Shown piece by piece: positions 17,879 through 26,034 of a stretch of 55,398 nucleotides of DNA (within the stretch, counting starts at the first letter, position 1; every line of letters starts with the position of its first letter). The DNA is from Thermoplasmata archaeon (lineage in GTDB: Archaea; Thermoplasmatota; Thermoplasmata; Thermoplasmatales; Thermoplasmataceae): contig JAJZXP010000036.1 of NCBI GenBank assembly GCA_021806345.1, positions 1-55,398 of the forward strand. Reading direction: 5' to 3'. Under the pieces are notes generated by a model. The model ran no database searches. It saw only the letters and a program-made list of their open reading frames with translations, and was not told where the DNA came from. A program made the position numbers and the translations under genes.

Positions 17879-19339
17879 GTGGTTGATCAGGCAAACTTAG
17901 AGGAATTAATTGAACTTGCAAAAAGGAGAGGATTCTTTTGGCCGTCTTTTTCCATTTATGGTGGTTTTTCTGGATTCAATGACTATGGACCTCTTGGATC
18001 AATACTGAAAGACAGGGTCTATGATCAATGGAAGAGAGTCTTTTTTTCCGTAGGGGCACTTGAAGTAGACACACCAAACCTTACTCCCGAAGTCGTTTTA
18101 AAAGCTTCAGGTCACGTTGAAAAATTCCTAGACCTGGCTGTGGAATGCGATATTTGCAAGAATAGATTCAAATTGGAAAATATACTTGCCGCATCAGGAT
18201 CAGAAAAGATACCCGAGTCTGTTGAATCTGCCGATGAAATACTTACATCCGGTAATTTTAAGTGTCCAAAATGTGGCAACCCCCTGAAAAGGGCATTTGA
18301 GTTTTACCTCATGTTTAAGGTTGTCAATGGCTCTGAAACTTTTTTCCTGAGACCAGAAACGGCACAGGGAATTTTTCCCAACTTCAAACTTCTGTTAAAT
18401 CAAAATAGAGGAAAATTACCCATGATTGTGATTCAGCAGGGGAAGGGCTTCAGAAATGAAATCTCCCCAAGACAGGGGATAATTAGGCAAAGGGAGTTCA
18501 ATATGGCCGAGGCAGAAGTATTCCTGCCTGAGGAACAGGTATCCGTTTTCACCCCTGAGGGGGACGAAGAAGTAACCCTGTTGACCAAAGAAGGAAAACT
18601 TCTGAAAATGAATCTGAAAGAAGCAGCTGAAAGGAAAATTATCCTAACACAAGATCACTCCTTTTTCATGGAACTCATTTTTAGGTTTGCTGTAGGGATC
18701 GGAATAAGCAGGGAAAGGTTAAGGTTCAGACAGCACAGGAACGACGAACTTGCACATTACTCAAGTGAATGCTGGGATCTTGAATTTCAAATTGATAAGG
18801 AATGGATGGAAATAACCGGAATTGCGGATAGAGGCAAGTACGATCTCTCAAAACACATCACGGAATCAGGAGAGAACTTGTTTTACGAAGAAAATAAAAT
18901 TGCACATGTGCTTGAACCATCATCGGGAATTGACAGGGTGATTGCCTCTCTGTTACTCTCTTCCCTTAAAAAAAGAGAAACTGGATACAACCTGCTGAAG
19001 TTGCCGGGTCATATATCTCCATACAGAGTTGCTGTACTCCCACTGCAGAAAAAAGATGGACTCTCTGAAAAGGCCCTTGAAATTTTCTCCAGATTGAGGA
19101 AAATAGAGCCATACAGTGTGTATGATGAATCTGGGGCAATTGGAAGAAGATACGCCAGGCAGGATGAAATAGGCACACCGTATTGCATAACGATAGATTA
19201 TGAAACACTTGAAAGAAATGTTGTTACCATAAGGGAAAGAGACGGTGCTACCCAGATAAAAGAAATAAGTGTCGAAGAGTTATTTTCTTCAAAGGACTTC
19301 TTGACCAACGAAGTGCTGAAAAAGTTCAAAATTAATTAA
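17879..19339 (+). CDS. glyS: Glycyl-tRNA synthetase
   Basis: Class II alpha2-type aminoacyl-tRNA synthetase charging tRNA(Gly). Motif 1 region FSGFNDYGPLGSILKDRV; a zinc-ribbon insertion with CDICKNRF and KCPKCGNPL; RPETAQGIFPNF; motif 2 GKGFRNEISPRQGIIRQREF; motif 3 EPSSGIDRVIASLL; and the C-terminal anticodon-binding domain (SPYRVAVLPL onward). The length of 486 residues is shorter than many archaeal GlyRS (about 550-580). The start is GTG at 17879. The 3' end overlaps the convergent peroxiredoxin gene by 8 bp. Confidence 0.95.
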   Translation: MVDQANLEELIELAKRRGFFWPSFSIYGGFSGFNDYGPLGSILKDRVYDQWKRVFFSVGALEVDTPNLTPEVVLKASGHVEKFLDLAVECDICKNRFKLENILAASGSEKIPESVESADEILTSGNFKCPKCGNPLKRAFEFYLMFKVVNGSETFFLRPETAQGIFPNFKLLLNQNRGKLPMIVIQQGKGFRNEISPRQGIIRQREFNMAEAEVFLPEEQVSVFTPEGDEEVTLLTKEGKLLKMNLKEAAERKIILTQDHSFFMELIFRFAVGIGISRERLRFRQHRNDELAHYSSECWDLEFQIDKEWMEITGIADRGKYDLSKHITESGENLFYEENKIAHVLEPSSGIDRVIASLLLSSLKKRETGYNLLKLPGHISPYRVAVLPLQKKDGLSEKALEIFSRLRKIEPYSVYDESGAIGRRYARQDEIGTPYCITIDYETLERNVVTIRERDGATQIKEISVEELFSSKDFLTNEVLKKFKIN

Positions 19340-19814
19340 TTTTCTTTTCCAGGGAATCACTCTCCTTTGCAATCACAGACAGAACTCTTTTAGCAAAGTC
19401 AGGGTGCTCCAGATACTTTAGCTGAGAATTGAACACGCCCCTAATCTTTCCCTTTTTATCTATGATATATGTTACTCTTTCACTTAAAATTCCACCCTTT
19501 ACGTCATAAGCCTTATAGATTTCCCCACCAGAATCAGATATGATTTCGAATGGAAGTTCCCTCTTTTCCCTGAATCTTTTATGCGAGTCTAGCGATCCCC
19601 TGTTAACACCTATTATTACTGCATCCAATTTGCTAAACTCTTCGAATTCATCCCTGAATTTGCATGCCTCTCTCGTGCAACCTGGTGAATTATCCTTGGG
19701 ATAAAAATAAAGAACAATATTGGTTTTCCCTAGATATTCCGTCAGTCCTATCAGCTTTCCATTTTCCACGGCTCCCTTGAAGTCAGGCGCATCAGTTTCT
19801 TCTCTTAATGTCAT
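19332..19814 (-). CDS. bcp: Peroxiredoxin, Bcp/PrxQ type
   Basis: Thiol peroxidase reducing hydrogen peroxide and organic peroxides in the cytoplasm. The peroxidatic Cys is in SPGCTREAC near residue 47, and the second Cys five residues later matches the resolving Cys of PrxQ/Bcp. FYPKDNSPGCT and the later Arg (LSERVTYIIDKKGKI) complete the fold. I place the start at ATG 19814 (160 residues), not at the upstream ATG 19889, because MTLREETDAPDF is the family N-terminus and a TATA box sits 25 bp upstream of 19814, inside the longer frame. Confidence 0.9.
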   Translation of the reverse strand: MTLREETDAPDFKGAVENGKLIGLTEYLGKTNIVLYFYPKDNSPGCTREACKFRDEFEEFSKLDAVIIGVNRGSLDSHKRFREKRELPFEIISDSGGEIYKAYDVKGGILSERVTYIIDKKGKIRGVFNSQLKYLEHPDFAKRVLSVIAKESDSLEKKIN

Positions 19815-19834
19815 GTGTATATATCTAAAAACGA

Positions 19835-19842
19835 GTTTTAAA
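19835..19842 (-). promoter_or_regulatory. TATA box of the peroxiredoxin gene
   Basis: Minus-strand TTTAAAAC centred about 25 bp before the ATG at 19814. It lies within the longer open frame and so decides the start. Confidence 0.5.
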
Positions 19843-19926
19843 GTTTGTCTTGATAGCTTCAAAGCAATATACTTCAATTTTTGACTCAAAAATAAGTGTT
19901 AATAACAAGATAATTATTATCCACCA

Positions 19927-20598
19927 TTGCAAAAAAATGTGGAAATAAGCGTCGTAATACCCACAATGAATGAAGGGAGAACTATAGGTAGTGTAATTGA
20001 CGGTCTAAGTTATCTTTCTCCAAAGGAAATTATTGTAGTGGATACAAATTCATCAGACGGAACAAAGGAAATTGCAAGAAGCAAGGGAGCCACAGTTATT
20101 GAGGAGCCAATGAGAGGATATGGAAGGGCATACAAGGCCGGACTTGCCAAATGCACAGGTGAAATCATAGTTTGCCTTGACGGAGACGGCACTTATCCTG
20201 TGGAAATTGTTGGTCCCCTAATAGATCTTTTATATATTGATGAAGTCAATTTTATCTCTTGCGACAGAATGACACTTAGAACTACATACAGTTACACAAC
20301 CCTGCATTTGATAGGAAATAAAATTTTAAATCTTGCAATATCCATACTGTATGGCTACAGACTTTATGATTCACAGAGTGGGATGTGGATATTCAGAAAT
20401 CAATTCTTGAGGAAGTCATTGAATCTTAGCAATGGAATGTCATTTTCTCAGGAGATCAAAATTGAAGCTCTGAGGGAAGGTAAACTCATTGAAATACCAA
20501 TAAAATATGGCGTAAGGATCACTAAACCAAAATTGAATACCTGGAAGGATGGATTTTCAAATCTTTTCAATCTCTTCATAAAATACGTAAACAAATAG
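19927..20598 (+). CDS. Family 2 glycosyltransferase (dolichyl-phosphate sugar synthase-like)
   Basis: GT2, GT-A fold, 223 residues. ISVVIPTMNEGRTIGSVID is the N-terminal nucleotide-binding strand, IIVVDTNSSDGTKEIA the UDP/GDP-binding loop, and CLDGDGTYP the DxD metal site. FRNQFLRKSLNL and the C-terminal IPIKYGVRITKPKLNTWKDG match dolichyl-phosphate mannose/glucose synthases, which load a lipid carrier for N-glycosylation. No C-terminal membrane helices are present. The start is TTG 19927; the in-frame GTG at 19939 is an alternative. It probably serves surface-protein glycosylation. Confidence 0.82.
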   Translation: MQKNVEISVVIPTMNEGRTIGSVIDGLSYLSPKEIIVVDTNSSDGTKEIARSKGATVIEEPMRGYGRAYKAGLAKCTGEIIVCLDGDGTYPVEIVGPLIDLLYIDEVNFISCDRMTLRTTYSYTTLHLIGNKILNLAISILYGYRLYDSQSGMWIFRNQFLRKSLNLSNGMSFSQEIKIEALREGKLIEIPIKYGVRITKPKLNTWKDGFSNLFNLFIKYVNK

Positions 20599-20865
20599 GA
20601 TTTGTTAACAGCAAACTGCAAATTCATCACACAATCGCAAACATCTTACAAAATGTATTTCATGGACTCAAATTGATCTTACTACATTTCTTGTAATTTT
20701 TGTCGTGCCATTTATTCCTAGGTCTCAAAACGTGATATATTGAAACAACACCAATTGTTTCTCTATTTTCATGACAAGTTAACCAGTATTACGAAAAATC
20801 TAAGAAAGACTGTGGAAAATAATTTATTCCAAATATTCAAATATAAAGTATGACTATATCTATTG

Positions 20866-21615
20866 ATGTCTGAGAATCAATTCCAGTCCAAGATTGTTAA
20901 CATTATTGACCAGAAATACAATTCTCCTATAATTATTGGTGGTTTTATAGATCAGACCACTCTAGGCGTTACAACTACCAGTTACATAATCCAGGAATTT
21001 AATCTGCACGAAGTTGCGATGTTGAAATCAAGAAGTATTCCTCCGGTAACGGTGTTTGTGGGTGGGAAATTGAGGAGTCCCTTTAGAATATATTCCAACA
21101 AGGAAGGCACATTAATGGTAATTCAGTGCGAAGTACCAGTGAATATTGAAGGTCTGTACGAAATAACAGAGGTTATAATGCAATGGCTGAAATCAATAAA
21201 TCCACGAGAACTTGCCGTGATAGATGGCGTACCGGTTCAGGATATTCCAGATAAGAGAGAGGCTTTTTTGGTTGCAAGTCCAGAAAGGATAGGTGAGCTT
21301 AAAAAAACTAAACTTCACACCGCAGAGGCAGCGCTGATAAGCGGTATGGGGGGAGCCATTCTTAACGAAAGCATTTTCAGCAATGTTAAAACAATTGCAC
21401 TTCTTTCACATGTTTCAACCGAGATTCCTGATCCGGATGCAGTTCTAGCAATAATAAAGGCGTTGAATTCCATCTATGACCTGAGTGTTCAAACAACAGT
21501 ACTTGAGGAAAGCGTTAAGGAAATTCATGAAAATATAAGTAAAATAACTCAGGAATACAAGAACTTCAAGGAAACCAAGGATTTATCAAAGGATCAAGAC
21601 TCGATGTACAGGTAG
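20866..21615 (+). CDS. PAC2-family protein (proteasome-assembly-chaperone-like)
   Basis: A 249-residue PAC2-family protein, homologous to eukaryotic proteasome assembly chaperone 2 and widespread in archaea. Seen: IIIGGFIDQTTLGVTTTSYI at the N-terminus (the family's G-x(n)-G-x-x-a start), VFVGGKLRSPFRIYS, ELAVIDGVPV, and GMGGAILNESI, the usual central glycine motif. The C-terminus (VLEESVKEIHENISKITQ) is a probable coiled coil. The ORF can begin at TTG 20863, but the adjacent ATG 20866 is preferred; a TATA-like AAATATAAAG is at 20839-20848. First gene of the operon with gap (5-bp gap). Direct proteasome involvement is not shown for archaeal members. Confidence 0.82.
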   Translation: MSENQFQSKIVNIIDQKYNSPIIIGGFIDQTTLGVTTTSYIIQEFNLHEVAMLKSRSIPPVTVFVGGKLRSPFRIYSNKEGTLMVIQCEVPVNIEGLYEITEVIMQWLKSINPRELAVIDGVPVQDIPDKREAFLVASPERIGELKKTKLHTAEAALISGMGGAILNESIFSNVKTIALLSHVSTEIPDPDAVLAIIKALNSIYDLSVQTTVLEESVKEIHENISKITQEYKNFKETKDLSKDQDSMYR

Positions 21616-21620
21616 AAAAA

Positions 21621-22631
21621 ATGATTAAGGTAGGTATCAACGGTTATGGAACCATAGGAAGAAGGGTTGCAGACGCTGTGAAATCCCAGAATGATATGAC
21701 AGTGGTTGGTATAACTAAATCCAAGCCAGATTACGTGGCGAAGGAAGCATCTAAAATGTACAGGGTATTCAGTACTAATGGGGAGGCAGAGGAAGTTTTC
21801 GAAAAAAACGGAATCAAGTTGCACGGAAGTGTTATGGATCTAATAGAGGATTCAGACATTATAATTGATGCGTCTCCTGAAGGACAGGGTGAAAAGAACC
21901 TGGATTTGTATAAAAAAGCAAGGAAAAAAGCTATTTTTCAGGGCGGAGAATCGGCTTCCATGGTGGAATCCAGTTTTAACGCTTACAGCAATTTTGTGAA
22001 CTCCTGGGGCAAGGATTTTGTCAGGGTTGTATCCTGCAACACTACCGCGATGGCAAGAACAGTGGGTTCCGTAATGGAAAAAGTTGGATCTTTGAGGGTG
22101 GATGCAACCATAATAAGAAGGGCAACAGACCCAAATGACAGTAAAAAGGGACCAATAAATGGAGTCGAACCTTCCCTTGGATTCCCTTCTCATCATGGTC
22201 CGGATTTGAAAACTGTACTCAGTATAGGACAAGTCAACACCGTGGCAATAAAAGTACCAACCACACTGATGCATGTTCATACCATTAATATTTTAACAGA
22301 AAAGTCCATTACAAAGGAGGAAGCCATGTCTATTTTTAAGCAAAAGAAAAGAATAGTTATGGTTTCCGGAAAAGACGGGATAACATCAACCGCGCAGGTA
22401 ATGGATATGGCAAGAGAAATGGGCAGAAAGAGGGGGGACCTTTTTGAAATCGCAGTATGGAAAGAGTCAATACACGCAGAAGGCAATAATCTAAGATATA
22501 TACAGGCTGTACATCAGGAGAGTGATGTTGTTCCAGAAAATGTGGATGCAATAAGATCAATGATGCAATCTATGGATATGGAGAGCTCCGTAGAGGCAAC
22601 TGATCGCGCAATGAAAATAGGTGGTATTTAA
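21621..22631 (+). CDS. gap: Archaeal phosphorylating glyceraldehyde-3-phosphate dehydrogenase
   Basis: Type II (archaeal) GAPDH of 336 residues, interconverting glyceraldehyde 3-phosphate and 1,3-bisphosphoglycerate; in many archaea it works mainly in gluconeogenesis. [19 protein letters not shown] is the NAD(P)-binding N-terminus; [11 protein letters not shown] carries the catalytic Cys near residue 140; [11 protein letters not shown] contains the conserved His pair of the archaeal family. Length matches (about 335-340). It starts 5 bp after the PAC2 gene and its stop abuts the radA ATG. Confidence 0.95.
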   Translation: MIKVGINGYGTIGRRVADAVKSQNDMTVVGITKSKPDYVAKEASKMYRVFSTNGEAEEVFEKNGIKLHGSVMDLIEDSDIIIDASPEGQGEKNLDLYKKARKKAIFQGGESASMVESSFNAYSNFVNSWGKDFVRVVSCNTTAMARTVGSVMEKVGSLRVDATIIRRATDPNDSKKGPINGVEPSLGFPSHHGPDLKTVLSIGQVNTVAIKVPTTLMHVHTINILTEKSITKEEAMSIFKQKKRIVMVSGKDGITSTAQVMDMAREMGRKRGDLFEIAVWKESIHAEGNNLRYIQAVHQESDVVPENVDAIRSMMQSMDMESSVEATDRAMKIGGI

Positions 22632-22632
22632 A

Positions 22633-23610
22633 ATGGAAAAAGATGAAAATGTAAAGGAAGAAGGAAAGAAGTTGACAATAGAGGACATACCGGGAGTAGG
22701 AGAAGCAACTGCAGAAAAGCTTAGAGAAAATGGGCTTGACGATATAATGGCAATCGCGACAGCATCACCAAAGGAACTGTCTGATCTCACGGGTATTGGG
22801 GAAGGGGCCATAGCAAAGATCATTGTAGCAGCCAGAAAACTTGCAGACGTGGGAAATTTCGAGACAGGGGAAGAGATATTTCTAAAAAGGAAAGATGTTT
22901 TAAGATTGACAACAGGAAGCCAAAATCTGAACAATCTGCTTGGGGGTGGACTTGAGACTCAATCAATTACAGAGTTCTTCGGTGAATTTGGATCTGGAAA
23001 GACACAAATTATGCATCAGCTTGCGGTAAACTGTACAATGCCAGAAGAAAGGGGTGGATTTAATTCCGATGTTTTGATAATTGATACAGAAAACACGTTT
23101 AGGCCAGAAAGAATTATTCAAATGTCCAAATTTAGGGATCTTGATTCTGACGAGGTTTTAAGACGAATTCACGTTGCAAGAGCATACAATTCACATCATC
23201 AAATTCTGCTGGGAGAAAAGGCAGCTGAAATGGCAAAAGAATACAAGGCAAAACTGCTGATCGTTGACTCGCTGACATCTCATTTCAGATCCGAGTATAT
23301 GGGAAGGGGCTCACTTTCTGAAAGGCAACAATTGCTGAACAGGCACATGCATGATCTATTAAGATTTGGAACTTTGATGAACGCGGTAATTGCAGTAACA
23401 AACCAGGTAGCTGCTCGGCCTGATGTCTTCTTTGGCGATCCTACGGCTCCAGTGGGAGGAAACATAGTAGGGCATACCGCAACATTTAGAATATATCTGA
23501 GGAAAGGAAAAGCGGGCAAAAGGATAGCAAGGCTGATTGATTCCCCATATCTTCCAGAGGGCGAAGCCGTTATTCAGGTAACTGAGGACGGAATAATCGA
23601 TGGAACCTGA
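22633..23610 (+). CDS. radA: DNA repair and recombination protein RadA
   Basis: Archaeal RecA/Rad51 recombinase, 325 residues, forming filaments on single-stranded DNA for strand exchange. The N-terminal helix-hairpin-helix domain shows [17 protein letters not shown] and [12 protein letters not shown]. The core shows Walker A GEFGSGKT near residue 117, Walker [13 protein letters not shown] and the L2 region [21 protein letters not shown] place the start at ATG 22633, next to the gap stop at 22629-22631; a GTG at 22621 in the same frame lies inside gap and is less likely. No intein is present. Confidence 0.96.
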   Translation: MEKDENVKEEGKKLTIEDIPGVGEATAEKLRENGLDDIMAIATASPKELSDLTGIGEGAIAKIIVAARKLADVGNFETGEEIFLKRKDVLRLTTGSQNLNNLLGGGLETQSITEFFGEFGSGKTQIMHQLAVNCTMPEERGGFNSDVLIIDTENTFRPERIIQMSKFRDLDSDEVLRRIHVARAYNSHHQILLGEKAAEMAKEYKAKLLIVDSLTSHFRSEYMGRGSLSERQQLLNRHMHDLLRFGTLMNAVIAVTNQVAARPDVFFGDPTAPVGGNIVGHTATFRIYLRKGKAGKRIARLIDSPYLPEGEAVIQVTEDGIIDGT

Positions 23611-24139
23611 GGTGGATTCAGTGTGGGACCTTATAAATGACTCGTTTGGTCGATACCCTTCTCAAATGAAGATAATAAAATACCTGATACGATACGGTTT
23701 TTCCGTAAAGGAAAAGTATGATATGGAATATTCAATCTATTCGGGGAATGTTGAAGTAAGACCAAGTTCCATTTCTGAGGCAATTGAGGTTGACAAGAGG
23801 GTTGTAGTTCAGGTTATCAAGAAAATTTCAGAAAATAAAGACCTGTTAAGTTTCTTCAGGAAGTTAAGACCGATTGCTGACATGAGTAGCGCTAGTTCGA
23901 AACTACTGAATCTTGGCGTGATCGAGATAAGGGCAGAGGACCCTTCCAAACCTGGAATAATCAGAGACATCGTAAAAATAATTGCGGATAGGGGAATTGG
24001 AATCCGACAGGTAATAGTCAACGATCCAATAATAAGTGAAGATCCAATTGCCACAATTGTTACTGAGAGGCCGCTTGAGTCTGAAATTTTGATGGAAATG
24101 AAAAAAGTAAATGGAGTGGATACTGTATCGTTTGTTTAG
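23600..24139 (+). CDS. Winged-helix plus ACT-domain protein, predicted regulator
   Basis: A 179-residue protein with an N-terminal helical, DNA-binding-like part ([18 protein letters not shown], then [21 protein letters not shown]) and a C-terminal ACT domain ([20 protein letters not shown], then [12 protein letters not shown]). ACT domains bind amino acids or other small ligands. This layout matches a conserved archaeal family described as predicted regulators of amino-acid metabolism. It overlaps the end of radA by 11 bp, so expression is coupled to radA; whether it regulates anything in this operon is not known. Confidence 0.72.
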   Translation: MEPEVDSVWDLINDSFGRYPSQMKIIKYLIRYGFSVKEKYDMEYSIYSGNVEVRPSSISEAIEVDKRVVVQVIKKISENKDLLSFFRKLRPIADMSSASSKLLNLGVIEIRAEDPSKPGIIRDIVKIIADRGIGIRQVIVNDPIISEDPIATIVTERPLESEILMEMKKVNGVDTVSFV

Positions 24140-24149
24140 GTGATTTGAA

Positions 24150-24521
24150 ATGCCGTTGATGGGTAAAAAGGGAAATAGAGAAGCTGGAGATAATGATATT
24201 ATTGAATTCTTGGACCTTCAGGATTATAGATTTGATAATCCCGCCGGTCAGGAAGGAGTTAAAACAATTAAAGTTGTGGACGTACAACGAACAGAACATA
24301 TGAGCAGGGTTGCCAGATTCGCCTACCAGAAGAATATTGTTATTATTGACATAAGCAATGCAGACAAGGACCCAAACAATATAAATCAGATAGAAACGTC
24401 AATTAAGAAACTTGTACGTGATATAAATGGTGACTTTGGAAAGTTGGGGGAACTATATTATATTCTAACTCCAAGTGATGTTTACATCGATAAAAAGAAA
24501 GTCAGGGACGAATATATTTAA
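24150..24521 (+). CDS. sepF: SepF-like cell division protein
   Basis: A 123-residue archaeal SepF homolog. The globular domain shows TIKVVDVQRTEHMSRVARF, NIVIIDISN, then DPNNINQIETSIKKLVRDI and GKLGELYYILTPSDVYID, the usual end of the SepF fold. In archaea SepF links FtsZ to the membrane; a short N-terminal amphipathic stretch (NDIIEFLDLQDY) is compatible with this. AGGTGA lies 6 nt upstream of the ATG and overlaps the stop of the previous gene, giving a Shine-Dalgarno-supported start. It closes the PAC2-gap-radA-ACT operon. Confidence 0.82.
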   Translation: MPLMGKKGNREAGDNDIIEFLDLQDYRFDNPAGQEGVKTIKVVDVQRTEHMSRVARFAYQKNIVIIDISNADKDPNNINQIETSIKKLVRDINGDFGKLGELYYILTPSDVYIDKKKVRDEYI

Positions 24522-24532
24522 AAGCCCTGCAT

Positions 24533-24793
24533 TTATACTTTTTCATCCAGACCAATAGTACTGGCGAACGTTCTCAGCAGGAAGATTATTATCTGCATCA
24601 CTAGTGCCACCAGTGAAAACACATAAACAAGGTAAAGCATCGAACCTACCCACTGCTGAAATGAGCCAAAGTCGGTCAGTCCAGGACCAACAATTGAATT
24701 CTTAACATCAGCAAATAAAAAATATGATATTATCACAACAGCGAGGTTAAAAACCATTCCAAGGACTCTCTTATCTGTAAACTTAAATTTCAT
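24533..24793 (-). CDS. Small two-helix membrane protein
   Basis: An 86-residue protein with two membrane helices: MVFNLAVVIISYFLFADV and MLYLVYVFSLVALVMQIIIFLL. Charged ends are at both termini. No family was recognised. It converges with sepF (11 bp apart). The insertion sequence at 24843 lies about 50 bp upstream of its start codon, and AAAAATATATC on the minus strand near 24823-24833 may be its promoter, right at the target-site duplication. Confidence 0.55.
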   Translation of the reverse strand: MKFKFTDKRVLGMVFNLAVVIISYFLFADVKNSIVGPGLTDFGSFQQWVGSMLYLVYVFSLVALVMQIIIFLLRTFASTIGLDEKV

Positions 24794-24832
24794 GAAACAC
24801 TCCCAAAATGAAAATCTATATGATATATTTTT

Positions 24833-24842
24833 CTATTCAACC
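24833..24842 (+). repeat. Left target-site duplication (10 bp)
   Basis: CTATTCAACC immediately outside the left inverted repeat; an exact copy lies immediately outside the right inverted repeat at 25889-25898. Confidence 0.8.
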
Positions 24843-24864
24843 ACATTGTCAAAAATTAGTTGAT
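24843..24864 (+). repeat. Left terminal inverted repeat
   Basis: Begins ACATTGTCA and contains GTTGAT at its inner end; pairs with 25867-25888 at 16 of 22 positions. Confidence 0.8.
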
Positions 24865-24906
24865 TTCTCCTCAATTCATTATGACTGACCGAAAACATGA
24901 AATATC

Positions 24907-25882
24907 ATGGAATCATTCCATTACATGCGACTGCGGAAAGCACCATACACTGAGTTCAGAATAGTTTCAACATCACTTGACAACTTCACTTTTATTGATT
25001 CTTCACCTGTATTCATCTTGGACAATACTCCCCTCATGGACCTTGAGTTGAAGGAGAATGATCTTATCAGCTTCGTGAATCCCATATGCCCTCAGTGCCT
25101 ATCAAAGAATGTGGTCAGGAACGGCACAGTGTTCAGGATGCAGAAGTATATCTGCACTGACTGCAGGTATTCATTTGTGGCAAGGCCACCCAATTACGGC
25201 TATGGAAAGCATTTTCCCGATGATATCCGTAATAAAAGCATGAAATCAAGAGTCAAGACATCACTCAGGAAGGCTGCAGATCTGTTCCGCATAATTGGAA
25301 ATACAATCATATCACATGAAACTGTCAGGAGGAATGTTCCATGTTCCGGATAATATATTCATTACTACCGATGGTTATCATTATGAATCATCACTCATTG
25401 AGGCAGGAAGAATCCTTGGAAAGAGGATAAGGAGGCAGAGATGCCTCTTCCATATTGAGAAGGATCTCGCTCACAACATAAAGGATTCACACAGGGAAGA
25501 AGAACTCGAACCTGCAAAGAGGCTTGTGAAATACATATTCTTCCAGAATGATGCAAATCTGAACAAGCTTGGAAAAAATAAAGAGGCAGTTCTGAAGCTT
25601 ACAGAGGGTAAGAATGAAACAGAGAAGGTTGGCCTTATACTGGAAAAGATAGAAAGCATGTACGGTGAATATCCAGAAGTAAGGAAGTTTCTTGATCTTA
25701 TAAAGAAGCACAGGAAGGAGGTGTTCCTGTACCTGAAGAATCCTGAGGTTGAGAAGACATCTGACAAGGCTGAACAGCATTTCTCAATACAGTCATGGCT
25801 GTTCAAGAACAGGTTCAAAACTAAGGAAGGATTGCTGAGAACATCATACTGGTATCACCGCTTCTTATCAACGGGAATGTGA
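24907..25882 (+). pseudogene. DDE transposase with internal deletion
   Basis: Two frames together look like one transposase. The first (24907-25353) has an N-terminal zinc ribbon, CPQCLSKN and CTDCRYSF, and a helix-turn-helix ending SHETVRRNVP. The second (from about 25346 to 25882) begins within the catalytic core at NIFITTDGYHYE (second catalytic Asp), then CLFHIEKD, and SDKAEQHF (probable catalytic Glu). The strand with the first catalytic Asp, normally 60-100 residues before the second, is absent. At the junction (about 25334-25350) ATGTTCC occurs twice in tandem, consistent with a deletion between short homologies that also shifted the frame. The protein cannot be active. Confidence 0.8.
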
Positions 25883-25888
25883 CAATGT
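25867..25888 (-). repeat. Right terminal inverted repeat
   Basis: On the minus strand it begins ACATTGTCA, as does the left end, and carries the shared inner GTTGAT. Confidence 0.8.
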
Positions 25889-25898
25889 CTATTCAACC
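25889..25898 (+). repeat. Right target-site duplication (10 bp)
   Basis: CTATTCAACC, identical to 24833-24842. Confidence 0.8.
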
Positions 25899-26004
25899 AA
25901 AATTTAGCTCATCAAAATTTCGTACTCCTAAATTGGATGAATCAAAAAGTCAACACATAATATAGGGGGCCTTCGTAACAATGCATGCTAATAAGTGCCA
26001 TAAA

Positions 26005-26012
26005 TTTATATA
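26005..26012 (+). promoter_or_regulatory. TATA box of the peptide-binding protein gene
   Basis: TTTATATA centred 26 bp before ATG 26035. It excludes the earlier in-frame ATG codons at 25981 and 26020 as starts. Confidence 0.65.
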
Positions 26013-26034
26013 CCATATTATGAATAAGGGCTGG

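Larger units (their letters stand above)
24843..25888 (+). mobile_element. Decayed insertion sequence, 1046 bp
   Basis: Bounded by inverted repeats that match over 16 of 22 positions (24843-24864 and 25867-25888; the outer nine bases ACATTGTCA are perfect) and flanked by a 10-bp direct repeat CTATTCAACC. Inside is a transposase gene broken in the middle. The stop codon of the transposase reading frame is within the right inverted repeat. The IS family is not assigned: a zinc-ribbon N-terminus plus an RNase-H-like core and an 8-10-bp target duplication fit several DDE families. Confidence 0.85.

Noticed and set aside
24907..25882. Reading the two transposase frames as a programmed-frameshift enzyme
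   Set aside because: The strand carrying the first catalytic Asp is missing between the two parts, so a frameshift alone would not give an active enzyme.
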